Notes: generated by a model from the letters alone, not told the origin. Shown: positions 52,271 through 62,207, numbered from the stretch's first letter. The stretch is DNA of 64,000 nucleotides from Planomicrobium sp. CPCC 101110 (GCF_007859395.1 NZ_VOHD01000003.1:975028-1039027); one strand, 5' to 3'. Made by a program: numbers and translations.

Positions 52271-53129
52271 TTATATGCCTGCGACTTTAAAACGGCGGTG
52301 CAATGCAATGCCGATCAATACAAGAGTTAGTCCAGCCATGATGTTTGCTAAATAATTACCTGCAGTCTTCGGCAATTTTCCGCCTTTGACAGTAGAAGCA
52401 ACTCCCAGTTTTTTAACATCATTATGGATTTTCGGCTTTGCAGGCTTTTTAGCAGGAGCCTTTGAGACCACATCTGAAACTATGTCTTCAACTTCTTTCA
52501 ATCTTATCCAATTCTTCCTCAGTTAAACCGAAAGCGAAAAAAAGACCATCCAGAATAAACTCAGCATCTTCTCCAAATGATAGATAGATGGAGATTGCTC
52601 CTTCCAGTGCTTTGATAGACTGATAGTATTCAATGGAATCATCAAAACCATTCAAGAACTCTTCCATTTCTTCAACAGAACCGAAATCGTAGTACTTGGC
52701 AAGTGCTTGAAGATTTTCAACAGAAATCGAAGTCAATCCTGAACGATATTCAACAAAGTCCTCTAAATCATCCATAAAGATCAGGTGTGTGCCTTCGAGA
52801 ACATCTTCTCCTTATTCTATGTAACCGCATTCTGCAAGAATCTTATTCAATCCATCACGCGTTAAATCATAATCAGCCAGAAGGGTTTGAACCGCCTCTT
52901 CTGTCATAGGGGTTCCAACCTCTTGCATATGTTCAAAGTCTCCAAGCGACCAATCTTTGCTCTTTGAATAATCAAGATAAGCTTGCTTCTCCCAACTAAT
53001 TTCAATTAAAAATCGGTCGAAGTTCTGATCGTTTTTTTAGATTGCAAATACTGAAATCGGCATAACGCTAAAAATTAGTATTGCAGCCATAAGCATTGCT
53101 ACTAAACATTTTATCCCATATCCTCCCAT
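52271..53129 (-). pseudogene. Broken processed acidic surface protein (LPKTA sortase substrate)
   Basis: From ATG 53129 one frame encodes a signal peptide (CLVAMLMAAILIFSVMPISVFA) and an acidic helical protein (FDRFLIEISWEKQAYLDY; LTEEELDKIE). It is interrupted by TAA at 53039-53037 and TAA at 52814-52812. A frameshift near 52495 then puts the tail in another frame: KKPAKPKIHNDVKK, GGKLPKTAGN, a membrane helix (YLANIMAGLTLVLIGIAL) and HRRF. This is the layout of the processed acidic surface protein family, which accompanies a class D sortase. The three lesions make it non-functional as a secreted anchored protein. The segment from ATG 52775 might still be translated. Confidence 0.82.
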
Positions 53130-53753
53130 GCCTTCTTTTTTCAAAAATCTAAACCAGTATACTGGAAAAATAGAAGAAATTACACAGGTTCAAATATATA
53201 TACGTTTGAAATATGTAAGTTATTTACGACGTTTAAAAGGCTCGCTATAAATTGGTTTGTGAATATAGAGTTGAAATTTTAAGAGATTTTATTGGGAGAA
53301 GATGGAGGAAAAAAATATAATAATTGCTATTTAAACCAGTTACTTTTAATAATTATTAATATATTTACAATAAAGGTAGTTAAAATCTTGAATTATTGAT
53401 GAAATTAGAAAGTTAAGAATATATTTATCCGAGAATAAGTGTATACTAATTATAATAATAATTTATCAATTTAAGGTTTAATTATCCAATTAATTAGCTA
53501 GTTTAATTCTTCTTTCTAAGGGAAATTTAAGCTTATGTTTCAAAAACGTGTTTATTCTTTACAAATCAATAACAAATTATTTTTTTAATAAAACATTGAT
53601 ATAAAATTTTTGCTGGTAAAGTATAATTTGATAGGGATTTTATTATATTTTTGAAAAGATAAAATTAATATTTAGAGATTAAAGGCGAAATTTAATTTTA
53701 TGAAGAGAAATTTCGTTAAATTCAAATAGTCAGATTCATAAGGAGAATGGAAA
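53130..53753 (+). other. Very AT-rich intergenic region upstream of the subtilase
   Basis: About 620 bases of very AT-rich sequence with no coding frame. A TATAAT at about 53622 could be a -10 box for the subtilase, but I find no well-spaced -35. The gene's Shine-Dalgarno is AAGGAGAATGG. Confidence 0.4.
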
Positions 53754-55658
53754 ATGAAAAAAACATTTATTGCCCTTTTAAGTTTACTAGCAATTATGCC
53801 TACTTTTCTTGGAGTCAACATATATGCAGAAGAAAATAGACCAAATCTTCCTGAAATTCCAGAAACGGATCAAGTAATTGTCACGTTGGAAGAAGATGCT
53901 GTGAATAAATTGGCGGAATCGGAAACTCTTGCAACAACTGGAGGAGAGGCTGATCAATTGGTGACTATTGAAGTTCCGGAAAACGAGTCGATTGATGCGT
54001 TTATTGAAGATTTGGAAAAGCAGAAAGATGTGAAAAGTGTTGAACCGGATTTTTTTGTGAAATTGGATTACGTGGCGGATGATCCGGATCTCATTGATTT
54101 CCAATATCACCATAAATCAATTGGAACTGCCAGGGCGTGGGATATTACACTAGGATCGCCGGAAGTCATAGTTGCCATCATTGATGATGGTATCGATCTC
54201 AACCACATCGATTTGAAGAACCAGATTGTTTCCCATCACAATATGGTTGAAGGCAAAACATTCACTAAAGGTGAACATGGAACACATGTTGCTGGCATTA
54301 TAGCTGGCGTAGTGAATAATAAAGCAGGTGGAGCAGGAGTTGCTCCAAAAACAAAAATCATGGCCATTGATGTCTTTGACAGAGACTACGCATTGATTTC
54401 AGATATTGTTGAAGGAATATATAAAGCTGTAGATGGCGGTGCAGATGTCATTAATATGAGCCTTGGCAGTTATGCTCCAAGCACCGCTTTAGAAACAGCA
54501 GTGCAATATGCCTATAATAAAGGAGTGGTTGTCGTAGCGGCTGCGGGGAATGATGCTTTAAGTGATTCACATTATCCTTCTTCCTACAAAAATGTCATTT
54601 CTGTAGCATCCACTACTTCTGAAGATAAACAGTCCGATTTTTCGAATTATGGGCCAACTGTCGATTTAGCGGCCCCTGGTACGGATATTTTTTCCACTCT
54701 GCCAAACAATGCGTATGGCTGGATGAGCGGTACATCAATGGCTTCACCGGTGATAGCAGGAGTGGCGGCTCTTTTGAAAGCCAAGGAACCACTATTGACA
54801 AATAAAGAAATCGCAAATCGATTGTTTCTTACTGCAAAAGATCTAGGTGTGGCAGGGAAAGATGTCAAGTATGGCTATGGCCGTGTAAATACATTTAATG
54901 CTCTGAAAAACATAGATAACACTGTACCAGTTGTTCCAACAGCCGGTACCATAACGAATTCGACCACTTCGATTATTGGGAAAACTGAATTGAACGCGAG
55001 AGTATTCGCTTATGCTGGGAAAACAAAACTCGGTGAAGCGGTGGCGAAGAATGGAAAGTACACAATGAAGATAGCGAAGCAAAAAACAGGAACTCGTATT
55101 TCTCTCTATGCTATTGATGCCGCGAAAAATAAAAGTGTTGTGAAAATGCTGACGGTTTTAGATAAAACAGCTCCTGGTGTTCCGTCGGTGAATTCAGTCT
55201 CAAACAAAAGTACCACTGTAACCGGAAAAGCGGAATCGAATGCCAAAGTATATGCATACACTGGAAAGACAAAAATTGGCGAAGCGACAGCTAAAAGTGG
55301 AGCTTTTTCCATTAAAATCGCCAAGCAAAAAGCAGGAACAACCATCTCAGTATATGCTGTAGACACTGCTAAAAACAGAGGTGGTACGAAGAACGTTAAA
55401 GTGGCTGATAAAATTGCACCAAGCGCTCCAAGCGTTAATACGATAACAAGCAAAACGACGACTGTTTCTGGAAAAGGGGAAAAAGGAGCTGTTATTACTG
55501 TTTATAATGGGAGCAACAAGCTTGGCCTAGGTACAGTAAGCAGCACTGGATCTTTCAGTGTGAAAATCAGTGTCCAGAAAAAAGGCAAGTTGGTAAGTGT
55601 CTATGCTACTGATAAAGCAGGCAATAAGAGCAGCAGTAAGACAGTTGTAGTAAAATAA
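53754..55658 (+). CDS. Secreted subtilisin-like protease with three Ig-like repeats
   Basis: The 634-residue precursor has a signal peptide (cleavage near NIYA-EE, residue 25), an I9-type propeptide (about 37-105), and an S8 catalytic domain (about 110-385) with Asp144 (AIIDDGID), His175 (HGTHVAG), oxyanion Asn266 (AAAGN) and Ser328 (GTSMASP). Three C-terminal repeats of about 80 residues follow (391-474, 475-556, 557-634), each with a G-K-x-E-x-x-A core and V-Y-A-x-D. The same repeat is in the VanY-type peptidase at 34709. It is likely an extracellular, wall-associated protease. No sorting signal is present. Confidence 0.95.
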   Translation: MKKTFIALLSLLAIMPTFLGVNIYAEENRPNLPEIPETDQVIVTLEEDAVNKLAESETLATTGGEADQLVTIEVPENESIDAFIEDLEKQKDVKSVEPDFFVKLDYVADDPDLIDFQYHHKSIGTARAWDITLGSPEVIVAIIDDGIDLNHIDLKNQIVSHHNMVEGKTFTKGEHGTHVAGIIAGVVNNKAGGAGVAPKTKIMAIDVFDRDYALISDIVEGIYKAVDGGADVINMSLGSYAPSTALETAVQYAYNKGVVVVAAAGNDALSDSHYPSSYKNVISVASTTSEDKQSDFSNYGPTVDLAAPGTDIFSTLPNNAYGWMSGTSMASPVIAGVAALLKAKEPLLTNKEIANRLFLTAKDLGVAGKDVKYGYGRVNTFNALKNIDNTVPVVPTAGTITNSTTSIIGKTELNARVFAYAGKTKLGEAVAKNGKYTMKIAKQKTGTRISLYAIDAAKNKSVVKMLTVLDKTAPGVPSVNSVSNKSTTVTGKAESNAKVYAYTGKTKIGEATAKSGAFSIKIAKQKAGTTISVYAVDTAKNRGGTKNVKVADKIAPSAPSVNTITSKTTTVSGKGEKGAVITVYNGSNKLGLGTVSSTGSFSVKISVQKKGKLVSVYATDKAGNKSSSKTVVVK

Positions 55659-56005
55659 CTTTTATTTGTTAGAAAACAGAATGTATTTCGAGGCAGTTCT
55701 TAGCAAGGATTTGCCTTCTGTAGGAAAAGCAGGTTCTTTTTAGCGATTGTAAAATTTGATGAATTGAGCAACAGATATTAATGCGGAGGGGGTTTAGAAA
55801 AAGTGCTTCGAGGGACTTAAATGACTGGGATTTTAAAGGGCCATGAGAAATTTTTATTGGTTAATATTAAACTGTATAGCACTTCGGACCGATAAAGTGT
55901 ATATTATTAATATGTAAGAAAATTAAGTAAATAATGACTTGAGCTTGTTTAGCTCCATGGAGAAGGCTAAATCCAAGTCTAAAAACTAAAAGGTAGGTGG
56001 AAGAA
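55659..56005 (+). other. Intergenic region before galU
   Basis: About 350 bases without a coding frame. No convincing terminator follows the subtilase. Purine-rich AAAAGGTAGGTGG at the right end is the galU ribosome site. Confidence 0.4.
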
Positions 56006-56887
56006 ATGCAAGTAAGAAAAGCCATTATTCCGGCTGCAGGGCTGGGTACTCGTTTTTTGCCTGCCACGAAAGCAATGCCAAAGGAAATGCTTCCAATCGT
56101 TGATAAACCGACAATTCAGTACATAGTAGAAGAAGCGATCGCATCGGGCATTGAAGATATCATTATTGTGACAGGAAAAGGGAAACGGGCCATTGAAGAT
56201 CATTTTGATCATGCCTATGAGCTGGAAGAAACCCTATTGAAAAAAGGGAAAATGGATATGTTGGATTCTGTGGTGGAAACATCCAAAGTAGAAATCCATT
56301 ATATTCGTCAAAAACAACCGCTTGGCCTTGGACATGCCATTTGGTCCGCGCGTAAGTTTATCGGCAACGAACCGTTTGCAGTGCTGCTTGGGGATGACAT
56401 TGTAGAAAATGATGACCCTTGTTTAGCGCAGTTAATGAGACAATATGACAAAACAGGCAATAGCGTAATTGGAGTCAAGGAAGTGCCAGATAGCGAAACC
56501 AAACGTTATGGCATCATTGATCCGCTGACTACAGATGGAAAATTGATGGAAGTAAAGCGTTTTGTTGAAAAACCTGCAGAAGGAACAGCGCCATCCAATT
56601 ACGCCATTATGGGCCGCTATGTGTTGACTCCGGAAATTTTCGAATTTTTAGGAGAGCATCAATTTGGGGCAGGCGGGGAAATTCAATTGACGGATGCAAT
56701 TGAAAAATTGAATGGAATCCAGTCGGTTTATGCGTATGAGTTTGATGGGCGTCGGTTTGATGTGGGAGAAAAATTCGGCTTTATCGAAACGACCATTGAA
56801 TTTGCGCTGCAGCGTCCGGACCTTCGGGAGCCTTTGCTCGCGTTGTTCGAAAGTAAACTAAAAGAATTGAATATGGAAAGAAAGTAA
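56006..56887 (+). CDS. galU: UTP-glucose-1-phosphate uridylyltransferase
   Basis: This 293-residue GalU/GtaB-type nucleotidyltransferase makes UDP-glucose. The N-terminal loop [20 protein letters not shown] binds [25 protein letters not shown] and [10 protein letters not shown] are further hallmarks. I start at ATG 56006 (MQVRKAIIP); an in-frame GTG at 55997 is less likely. UDP-glucose would feed teichoic-acid glycosylation by the downstream glycosyltransferases and lipoteichoic-acid anchor synthesis. The Bacillus name is gtaB. Confidence 0.96.
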   Translation: MQVRKAIIPAAGLGTRFLPATKAMPKEMLPIVDKPTIQYIVEEAIASGIEDIIIVTGKGKRAIEDHFDHAYELEETLLKKGKMDMLDSVVETSKVEIHYIRQKQPLGLGHAIWSARKFIGNEPFAVLLGDDIVENDDPCLAQLMRQYDKTGNSVIGVKEVPDSETKRYGIIDPLTTDGKLMEVKRFVEKPAEGTAPSNYAIMGRYVLTPEIFEFLGEHQFGAGGEIQLTDAIEKLNGIQSVYAYEFDGRRFDVGEKFGFIETTIEFALQRPDLREPLLALFESKLKELNMERK

Positions 56888-56891
56888 ACCG

Positions 56892-56928
56892 AAACCGCAA
56901 ATCAGCAATAACTGATTTGCGGTTTTTG
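56892..56928 (+). terminator. Terminator after galU
   Basis: AAACCGCAAATCAG at 56892-56905 pairs with CTGATTTGCGGTTT at 56912-56925, followed by more T residues. Confidence 0.92.
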
Positions 56929-57020
56929 GTTCGTATAAAAAGGTTTTTCAATCTCCAAGGCGAAAGGTAATTGAAAGTGGATAAAGAAGACTAACATTTA
57001 AAGGATGGCAAGGTGATGGT

Positions 57021-57542
57021 ATGCTGGAACAATTTGATCTAATTTTCTATAGGGGCGAAACACCGATAGCCCGCATTATTCAAAGACTTACTGAAAGCCA
57101 ATACAGCCATGTTGCTATGGTCATTGACCCACTTCATCTTATCCAGCTGGACTGGAAAACGCCAGTCTCAATTCAGCATTTGGCATATCCGATTAGCCAA
57201 TACGACATTTATCGTTTGAAGATTGCTTTAACAGCGGAAGAAAGAGGAAGGGTCATTTTATTTATAAGGGAATGGATTTCTACCGGTTATGATTGGAAAT
57301 TGATTTTCAGCCGTTTGTTTAATATTTTATTCGGAACACCAATCATCTCATCAGCGAATCGCTATAATTGCGATGAACTGATAGTCGACGCATTCAGACA
57401 TGTAGGAATCAACCTGATCGAGCGCGATATCAAACTCAATCCAGATACATTGTCAAAAAGCAAATTACTGTATAAAGTGGACGAAAACAACAATAGTTTT
57501 TTTGCGTATAAAAAAGATAACAAAAACCGGGCAAGAAGTTAA
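57021..57542 (+). CDS. YiiX-like permuted papain-fold (NlpC/P60) protein
   Basis: This 173-residue protein has the permuted NlpC/P60 layout. The His strand comes first (DLIFYRGE, then SQYSHVAMVID, His about 34), and the nucleophile comes later (RYNCDELIVDAF, Cys about 116). Such proteins may cleave peptide or amide bonds in cell-wall or lipid substrates. There is no signal peptide, so it is likely cytoplasmic or membrane-associated. The substrate is unknown. Its last codons form one arm of the terminator hairpin it shares with the convergent deacetylase gene. Confidence 0.78.
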   Translation: MLEQFDLIFYRGETPIARIIQRLTESQYSHVAMVIDPLHLIQLDWKTPVSIQHLAYPISQYDIYRLKIALTAEERGRVILFIREWISTGYDWKLIFSRLFNILFGTPIISSANRYNCDELIVDAFRHVGINLIERDIKLNPDTLSKSKLLYKVDENNNSFFAYKKDNKNRARS

Positions 57543-57566
57543 CCTCTTCGCCCGGTTTTTGTTATC
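57515..57566. terminator. Bidirectional terminator embedded in both gene ends
   Basis: AAGATAACAAAAACCGGGC pairs perfectly with GCCCGGTTTTTGTTATCTT across a 16-base loop. The stop codons of the rightward 57021 gene and the leftward 57562 gene both lie inside the hairpin, so coding sequence doubles as terminator. Confidence 0.9.
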
Positions 57567-58590
57567 TTGGTATGGTCAGTACTTGTCCGATACGGATTAA
57601 ATTATAATTGGTAATTTTGTTTGCAGCGGCCAATTTAGCTACGGTAATTTTGTGTTTTTTTGCAATGCTGTAAAGCGTATCTCCAGCTTTAACGGTGTAT
57701 TCCACAGAGGCTGCCGGAGGAGAGGAGGTAATTTTTGCTGGAATGATGAGCACTTGCCCTACTCGGATCAAATTATAATTGGAGATGTTGTTGGCTTTTG
57801 CAAGTGCAGCTACGGTAACACCATGTTTTTTTGCAATGCTATAAAGTGTGTCTCCGGCTTTTACAGTATATTTTGTGCCTGATGCAGGAGGCTGTTTCAA
57901 CTTAAGGATTTCCGAAACAGTGACAAATGAATAGCCTTTTGCTTTCAGTTTGGAAATCATGCCAGGAAGCGCTCCTGGAGTGCCGGATGCCCCTGCTCCT
58001 GTATGCATTAGCACGATTGTGCCGGGTACAACGTTGTTGACCACCTTATTGGTAATGGAAGCGGCAGAAACGCCCTTCCAGTCCACTGTGTCAATGTTCC
58101 AATGGACTGTGTGTGTGTAACCGGCATTGCCGACAGCTGCTAGGACTGCAGAGTTTGTAGAGCCGAACGGAGCCCTGAAAAGCGGCTTTGTCGACTTTCC
58201 GGTAATTCTCTTGATAGTGGCTTCCGTCTTATCCAGTTCGCCTTTTATTTTTGAGGCTGACAGTTTGGTGAAATCAGGGTGCGAATAGGAATGGTTTGCA
58301 ATTTGGTGGCCTTTAGCGACGATATTCTTAATGGCCTGAGGGTGTTTTTCTGCTCCAGAACCGGTCAAGAAAAATGTTGCCTTCACATTACTGGCTGACA
58401 AGGCATCTAAAATTTTTTGAATGTTGGTGCCATCCGATCCGTCATCAAATGTGAGTGCTATGGCTTTGCTTGCAGTATTGCCTTTTGTGACCCATTTTGA
58501 GGTAGCCGCTTCACTTTGGTTGGAAAAGGAAAAGAAAGTAAATAGAATCAATGTGATTACGACAACTGACTTTACAAGTTTTGCCCCCAT
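57562..58590 (-). CDS. Secreted polysaccharide deacetylase with two LysM domains
   Basis: The 342-residue precursor has a signal peptide (LVKSVVVITLILFTFFSFS, cleavage near SEAA), a NodB-type deacetylase domain (about 35-230) and two LysM repeats (about 241-290 and 296-342, each VKAGDTLYSIAKKH). NodB motifs are present: TFDDGSDG, HSYSHP, RAPFGS and LMHTG. It should remove acetyl groups from peptidoglycan GlcNAc or a related glycan while bound through LysM. I start at ATG 58590, 9 bases after AAAGG; ATG 58599 directly abuts the ribosome site. Confidence 0.93.
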   Translation of the reverse strand: MGAKLVKSVVVITLILFTFFSFSNQSEAATSKWVTKGNTASKAIALTFDDGSDGTNIQKILDALSASNVKATFFLTGSGAEKHPQAIKNIVAKGHQIANHSYSHPDFTKLSASKIKGELDKTEATIKRITGKSTKPLFRAPFGSTNSAVLAAVGNAGYTHTVHWNIDTVDWKGVSAASITNKVVNNVVPGTIVLMHTGAGASGTPGALPGMISKLKAKGYSFVTVSEILKLKQPPASGTKYTVKAGDTLYSIAKKHGVTVAALAKANNISNYNLIRVGQVLIIPAKITSSPPAASVEYTVKAGDTLYSIAKKHKITVAKLAAANKITNYNLIRIGQVLTIPR

Positions 58591-58903
58591 TTTAAACATC
58601 CTTTCTTATAATTACACCGGAAGAAAATGGCGTATGTATGAGAAAAAAGGTGGGTAAAAGGATGTGTGAAAAACATTTTAAATCAAAAATATGAATTTTT
58701 ACTAGTATATTTATATTATATCATACGAATCACTGGCTGCGATATATAATTTGCTTATTCTGAAAACTATGGTCGGATAGGTTTTGTCCAAACATTGAAA
58801 GTACCCAAACATAACGTTTTTTACTTATTTCATATATAATAAAGCCTTTCTATAAGGGGGAACTAGATAATAAAAAACCCAGCAGCTAAGGCCGCTTAGG
58901 TTT

Positions 58904-60442
58904 TCAACTTTGCTTAGAAATTTTGAAGCCAAGATTCGAATTAATGGTCGTGTAAAAATTGAATAGTCGCCTTTCAAATTCAACTTGCTCTTGTTTGAGG
59001 AGGCTAAGTTTTCGGTAGCCATTGTATCGAATGAACATTTCATAACTGCCTGTCGACAAAGAGTCCAACTGATCAATACTAATGGTAGCATTTGTCTCCC
59101 CAGCAATATTATTTACGCGAAAATTGAATGTGTACTCCTCATTAATGTTTCTGCGGCTTCTGAAAACCAATTCACTAACGCTATCGTTATAATCGCCGAA
59201 AACTTGGGCTTCTAATTTGTATTCATCACCCTCAAATTTGCCGTTTCTGAAGAGAGCGAGCATAGGGACGCGAATATGCCTAAACTCGCCATGAAAAATA
59301 GGGACCACCATATAAGGCAAGTTATCTTTGATAATGTATTGCTTATATTTCTCGTTTCTATTCCATTGCACGAGCGACTCTAAATCGGCATAATCTTTTT
59401 GTATGAACAATTGATAAATGACTTTGTTGATAGGGTAAAAGAAATTATCAGTGAAATCGTACCGCAGATCATGGGCGATATCCAAAACCTGATGAAATTT
59501 CTCATAATACTTTTTTTTGTTTTTACTTTTTAAAAAATGCTGCCTTTCAAAAAGCCGGGTGATGGAGTCAAATTCAATCAGGCGGTTCATTACGATTTTT
59601 TCTTGTTCAACCGGCAGGTTTTTTTGTTTTACGTATTCTATCACTTTAATATTGGAATCCATTTTTTCGAAAATGTCGGTTTGTTTTGTTAACGATTCAG
59701 CGTTTTCATCCAATCGATTCAAGTAGGAAACCACTTGTTTGGTCGTGGAAACCGCTTTACAGTTGGTCAACACATCAATAAAAAACTGTTTGTCCTCCGC
59801 AAATTTCATTTCGGGAAAGCGGATGTTGTAATCCAATAAAAGCTGTCGGCGCATCATTCGTGCATTTGGCGCCAAGTGCTGGAACATGTTAGGTACGTCG
59901 TATGGGGAGATGCTCCTTCTTTCCGCTACAGATTGGTGCTCGCCGATGATTTTTTGTTCTTTGGATGTTTCTTTCATCGTTTTGCCGACTGCATAATCAT
60001 CACCAGTTTCTTTTAAAATGGTATATAAAGCTTCTAGCCCTTCGCTATGAAGCCGATCGTCAGCATCCAAAAAAGTGATGTATTCAGAACTCGCCAGTTC
60101 AATACCCAAATTTCTTGGTTTAGATGGAGATCCGCTGTTTTCTTTCAAGAAAACAAGAACAATGTTTTTATATTTCTTTGCATAGGTCCATAAGATTTCC
60201 CTTGAAGAGTCGCTGGACCGGTCATCCACTAAGATATATTCAATGTTGTCAAAGTGGAGGGATTGACTGATGACCGATTCAATTGTATTGGCTAAAAATG
60301 GAGCGGCGTTATAAACCGGCGTAACGACAGTCACTTGGGTTTTTTTTGAGAAAATCCCTTTATTTTTTACGAAATAGCCTTCGTTGTTATATACTACGTC
60401 TTTTTCTTCATTGAATTTTCTGGATCCGAATCCGAACATCAT
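58904..60442 (-). CDS. Family 2 glycosyltransferase A (teichoic-acid locus)
   Basis: This 512-residue protein has an N-terminal extension of about 35 residues and a GT-A domain (TPVYNAAPFLANTIESVISQ; VDDRSSDSS; D126-A-D128-D129 metal site; FAEDKQFFID). The long C-terminal half is helical then beta-rich. It is closely paralogous to the gene at 60581 with the same architecture. Both resemble TarQ/TarS-type teichoic-acid glycosyltransferases and sit downstream of tagD and tagB, so they likely decorate the polymer or its linkage unit. The sugar is unknown; UDP-glucose from GalU is a candidate donor. Confidence 0.82.
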   Translation of the reverse strand: MMFGFGSRKFNEEKDVVYNNEGYFVKNKGIFSKKTQVTVVTPVYNAAPFLANTIESVISQSLHFDNIEYILVDDRSSDSSREILWTYAKKYKNIVLVFLKENSGSPSKPRNLGIELASSEYITFLDADDRLHSEGLEALYTILKETGDDYAVGKTMKETSKEQKIIGEHQSVAERRSISPYDVPNMFQHLAPNARMMRRQLLLDYNIRFPEMKFAEDKQFFIDVLTNCKAVSTTKQVVSYLNRLDENAESLTKQTDIFEKMDSNIKVIEYVKQKNLPVEQEKIVMNRLIEFDSITRLFERQHFLKSKNKKKYYEKFHQVLDIAHDLRYDFTDNFFYPINKVIYQLFIQKDYADLESLVQWNRNEKYKQYIIKDNLPYMVVPIFHGEFRHIRVPMLALFRNGKFEGDEYKLEAQVFGDYNDSVSELVFRSRRNINEEYTFNFRVNNIAGETNATISIDQLDSLSTGSYEMFIRYNGYRKLSLLKQEQVEFERRLFNFYTTINSNLGFKISKQS

Positions 60443-60529
60443 ATCACTCCTTTGAAAGGACTATTTAGTTATAATATACCATGTTATTGACTGAATATTA
60501 AAACAAATAAAGTGATAATGTTTTAAACT

Positions 60530-60575
60530 AAAGACAACAAAAGACATTTTGATTTGCAAAATGTCTTTTGTTTAA
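60530..60575 (-). terminator. Terminator after glycosyltransferase B
   Basis: CAAAAGACATTTT pairs perfectly with AAAATGTCTTTTG across a 7-base loop. On the minus strand it is followed by TTGTTGTCTTT. It separates the two paralogous glycosyltransferase genes into different transcripts. Confidence 0.82.
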
Positions 60576-60580
60576 ATGAA

Positions 60581-62101
60581 TTATGAGAGTATCGAGTCCG
60601 CTTGCGCAGGAGCGGGAGCAGATATGCTATAAATCTCTTGAGTAAAGCGGACTTGATTTGGCTGAACAAACCGTAATTTGCGGAAACTGTCGTATTGTAT
60701 GAACTTCTCAAAATTAGAAGAGGAAAATGTTTTCAAAGGAATCGAAGCTGTATAATAAACTTCCCCACCATCATCTTCCACTTTGAAATCGAACACATAT
60801 TCTTCATTTGCATTTTTTCTGCTCCGGAAGATCAAGCCGTTTACATGTTGAGTATAGTCACCAAAAACTTTGAATTTCAAACTGTCCCTCTTGCCGGAAA
60901 GATGCTCATTTATATAAATTGCAAGCATCGGCACACGAATATACCGATAAGTTCCTTTTAAGAAAGGTACAACCATGTAAGGCATATTATCTTTGATAAT
61001 AAACTGCTTGTTTTTTTCTTCGTTATTCCATTTTATTAAAGCTTCAAGGCTGGAATACTTCCTTTGCTTGTACAGCTGGTAAATGATTTTGCTGATCGGG
61101 TAAAAAAAGTTGTCCGATATGTCATACCCAAGTCCTTCAGCGGTATCAAGCGCTTCTTTGAATTTGGAGTAATATGCCTGTTTGTTGCAACTGTCGAGAA
61201 AATGGGCAGGGTCAAAAAGTTGGATGATAAAATCGAATTCATAAAGGCGATTTAGCACCATCTTTTCCTGCTCAATAGGCAGTTTCTTTTTCTTGATATG
61301 CTCAATAACTTTTAGGTTTGTATCCATCTTTTCAAAAACATCTGTCTGTTTTGTCAGAGAAGAGCCGTTTTCATCCAAACGATTCAGGTAGGAAGTGGCA
61401 TGTTTTGTTGTGGATACAGTTTTGCTATGAATTATGACATCCATATAAAACTGTTTGTCTTCGGCATACTTCATGTCAGGAAAACGAATATTGCAATCCA
61501 TCAATAATTGTCTTTTCATTATTTTTGCATTTGATCCCATATGGTGGAACATATCTGAAATGGAAAAAGGAGAAACGCTTCGTCTTTCCATGCATGATTG
61601 ATGCTCGCCGACAATTTTGCTTCCAGTGGACGTTTCTTTGATGGTTTTGCCCACTGCATAGTCGTCACCTGTTTGATCCAAAATAGCCACCAGTTTTTCA
61701 AGGCAATCTTCTTTCAGCCAGTCATCAGCATCTAAAAAGCAAATCCATTCAGAGGTGGCTAATTCAATTCCTATATTTCTTGGAGTGGAGGGAGATCCTG
61801 TATTCTTTTCTAAAAAAACGGCAACAATATTTGCGTATTGCTGGGCGTATTTCCATATAATAGAACGAGAGGAATCAGTGGAACAGTCATCCACCAAAAT
61901 AAATTCGATGTTTTTAAATTGGAGAGATTGCTTGATTACAGAATCGATGGTCTTTCTTAAAAACTTTTCGGCATTATAGACTGGGGTGACGACGGTCACT
62001 TGGCTTGGCTTCAAAAGGGTATCTCTGTTTTTTATAAACATACCCTGTTGATTGTAAGAAATTTCTTTTTCATTAAAAATTTTAGTGTACAGTTTTTTCA
62101 T
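60581..62101 (-). CDS. Family 2 glycosyltransferase B (teichoic-acid locus)
   Basis: This 506-residue paralogue of the 58904 product has TPVYNAEKFLRKTIDSVIKQ, VDDCSTDSS, the metal site D124-A-D126-D127, NTGSPSTPRNIGIELA, and YAEDKQFYMDV. The C-terminal half follows the same pattern (QFIIKDNMPYMVVPFLKG versus QYIIKDNLPYMVVPIFHG). Conserved catalytic residues in both copies suggest both are active, perhaps with different sugars or positions. Ribosome site GGAGGATGATTGA. The last 12 residues (Ala/Pro-rich) are unique to this copy. Confidence 0.82.
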   Translation of the reverse strand: MKKLYTKIFNEKEISYNQQGMFIKNRDTLLKPSQVTVVTPVYNAEKFLRKTIDSVIKQSLQFKNIEFILVDDCSTDSSRSIIWKYAQQYANIVAVFLEKNTGSPSTPRNIGIELATSEWICFLDADDWLKEDCLEKLVAILDQTGDDYAVGKTIKETSTGSKIVGEHQSCMERRSVSPFSISDMFHHMGSNAKIMKRQLLMDCNIRFPDMKYAEDKQFYMDVIIHSKTVSTTKHATSYLNRLDENGSSLTKQTDVFEKMDTNLKVIEHIKKKKLPIEQEKMVLNRLYEFDFIIQLFDPAHFLDSCNKQAYYSKFKEALDTAEGLGYDISDNFFYPISKIIYQLYKQRKYSSLEALIKWNNEEKNKQFIIKDNMPYMVVPFLKGTYRYIRVPMLAIYINEHLSGKRDSLKFKVFGDYTQHVNGLIFRSRKNANEEYVFDFKVEDDGGEVYYTASIPLKTFSSSNFEKFIQYDSFRKLRFVQPNQVRFTQEIYSISAPAPAQADSILS

Positions 62102-62207
62102 TCAATCATCCTCCTTCGTATTGCTAAATATATCACAAAATTTTCCGAAAAATATGAAAACAGAATAAATAGTTATAAAGTGCTGAAAAAAACAATTTTT
62201 ATAAGCA

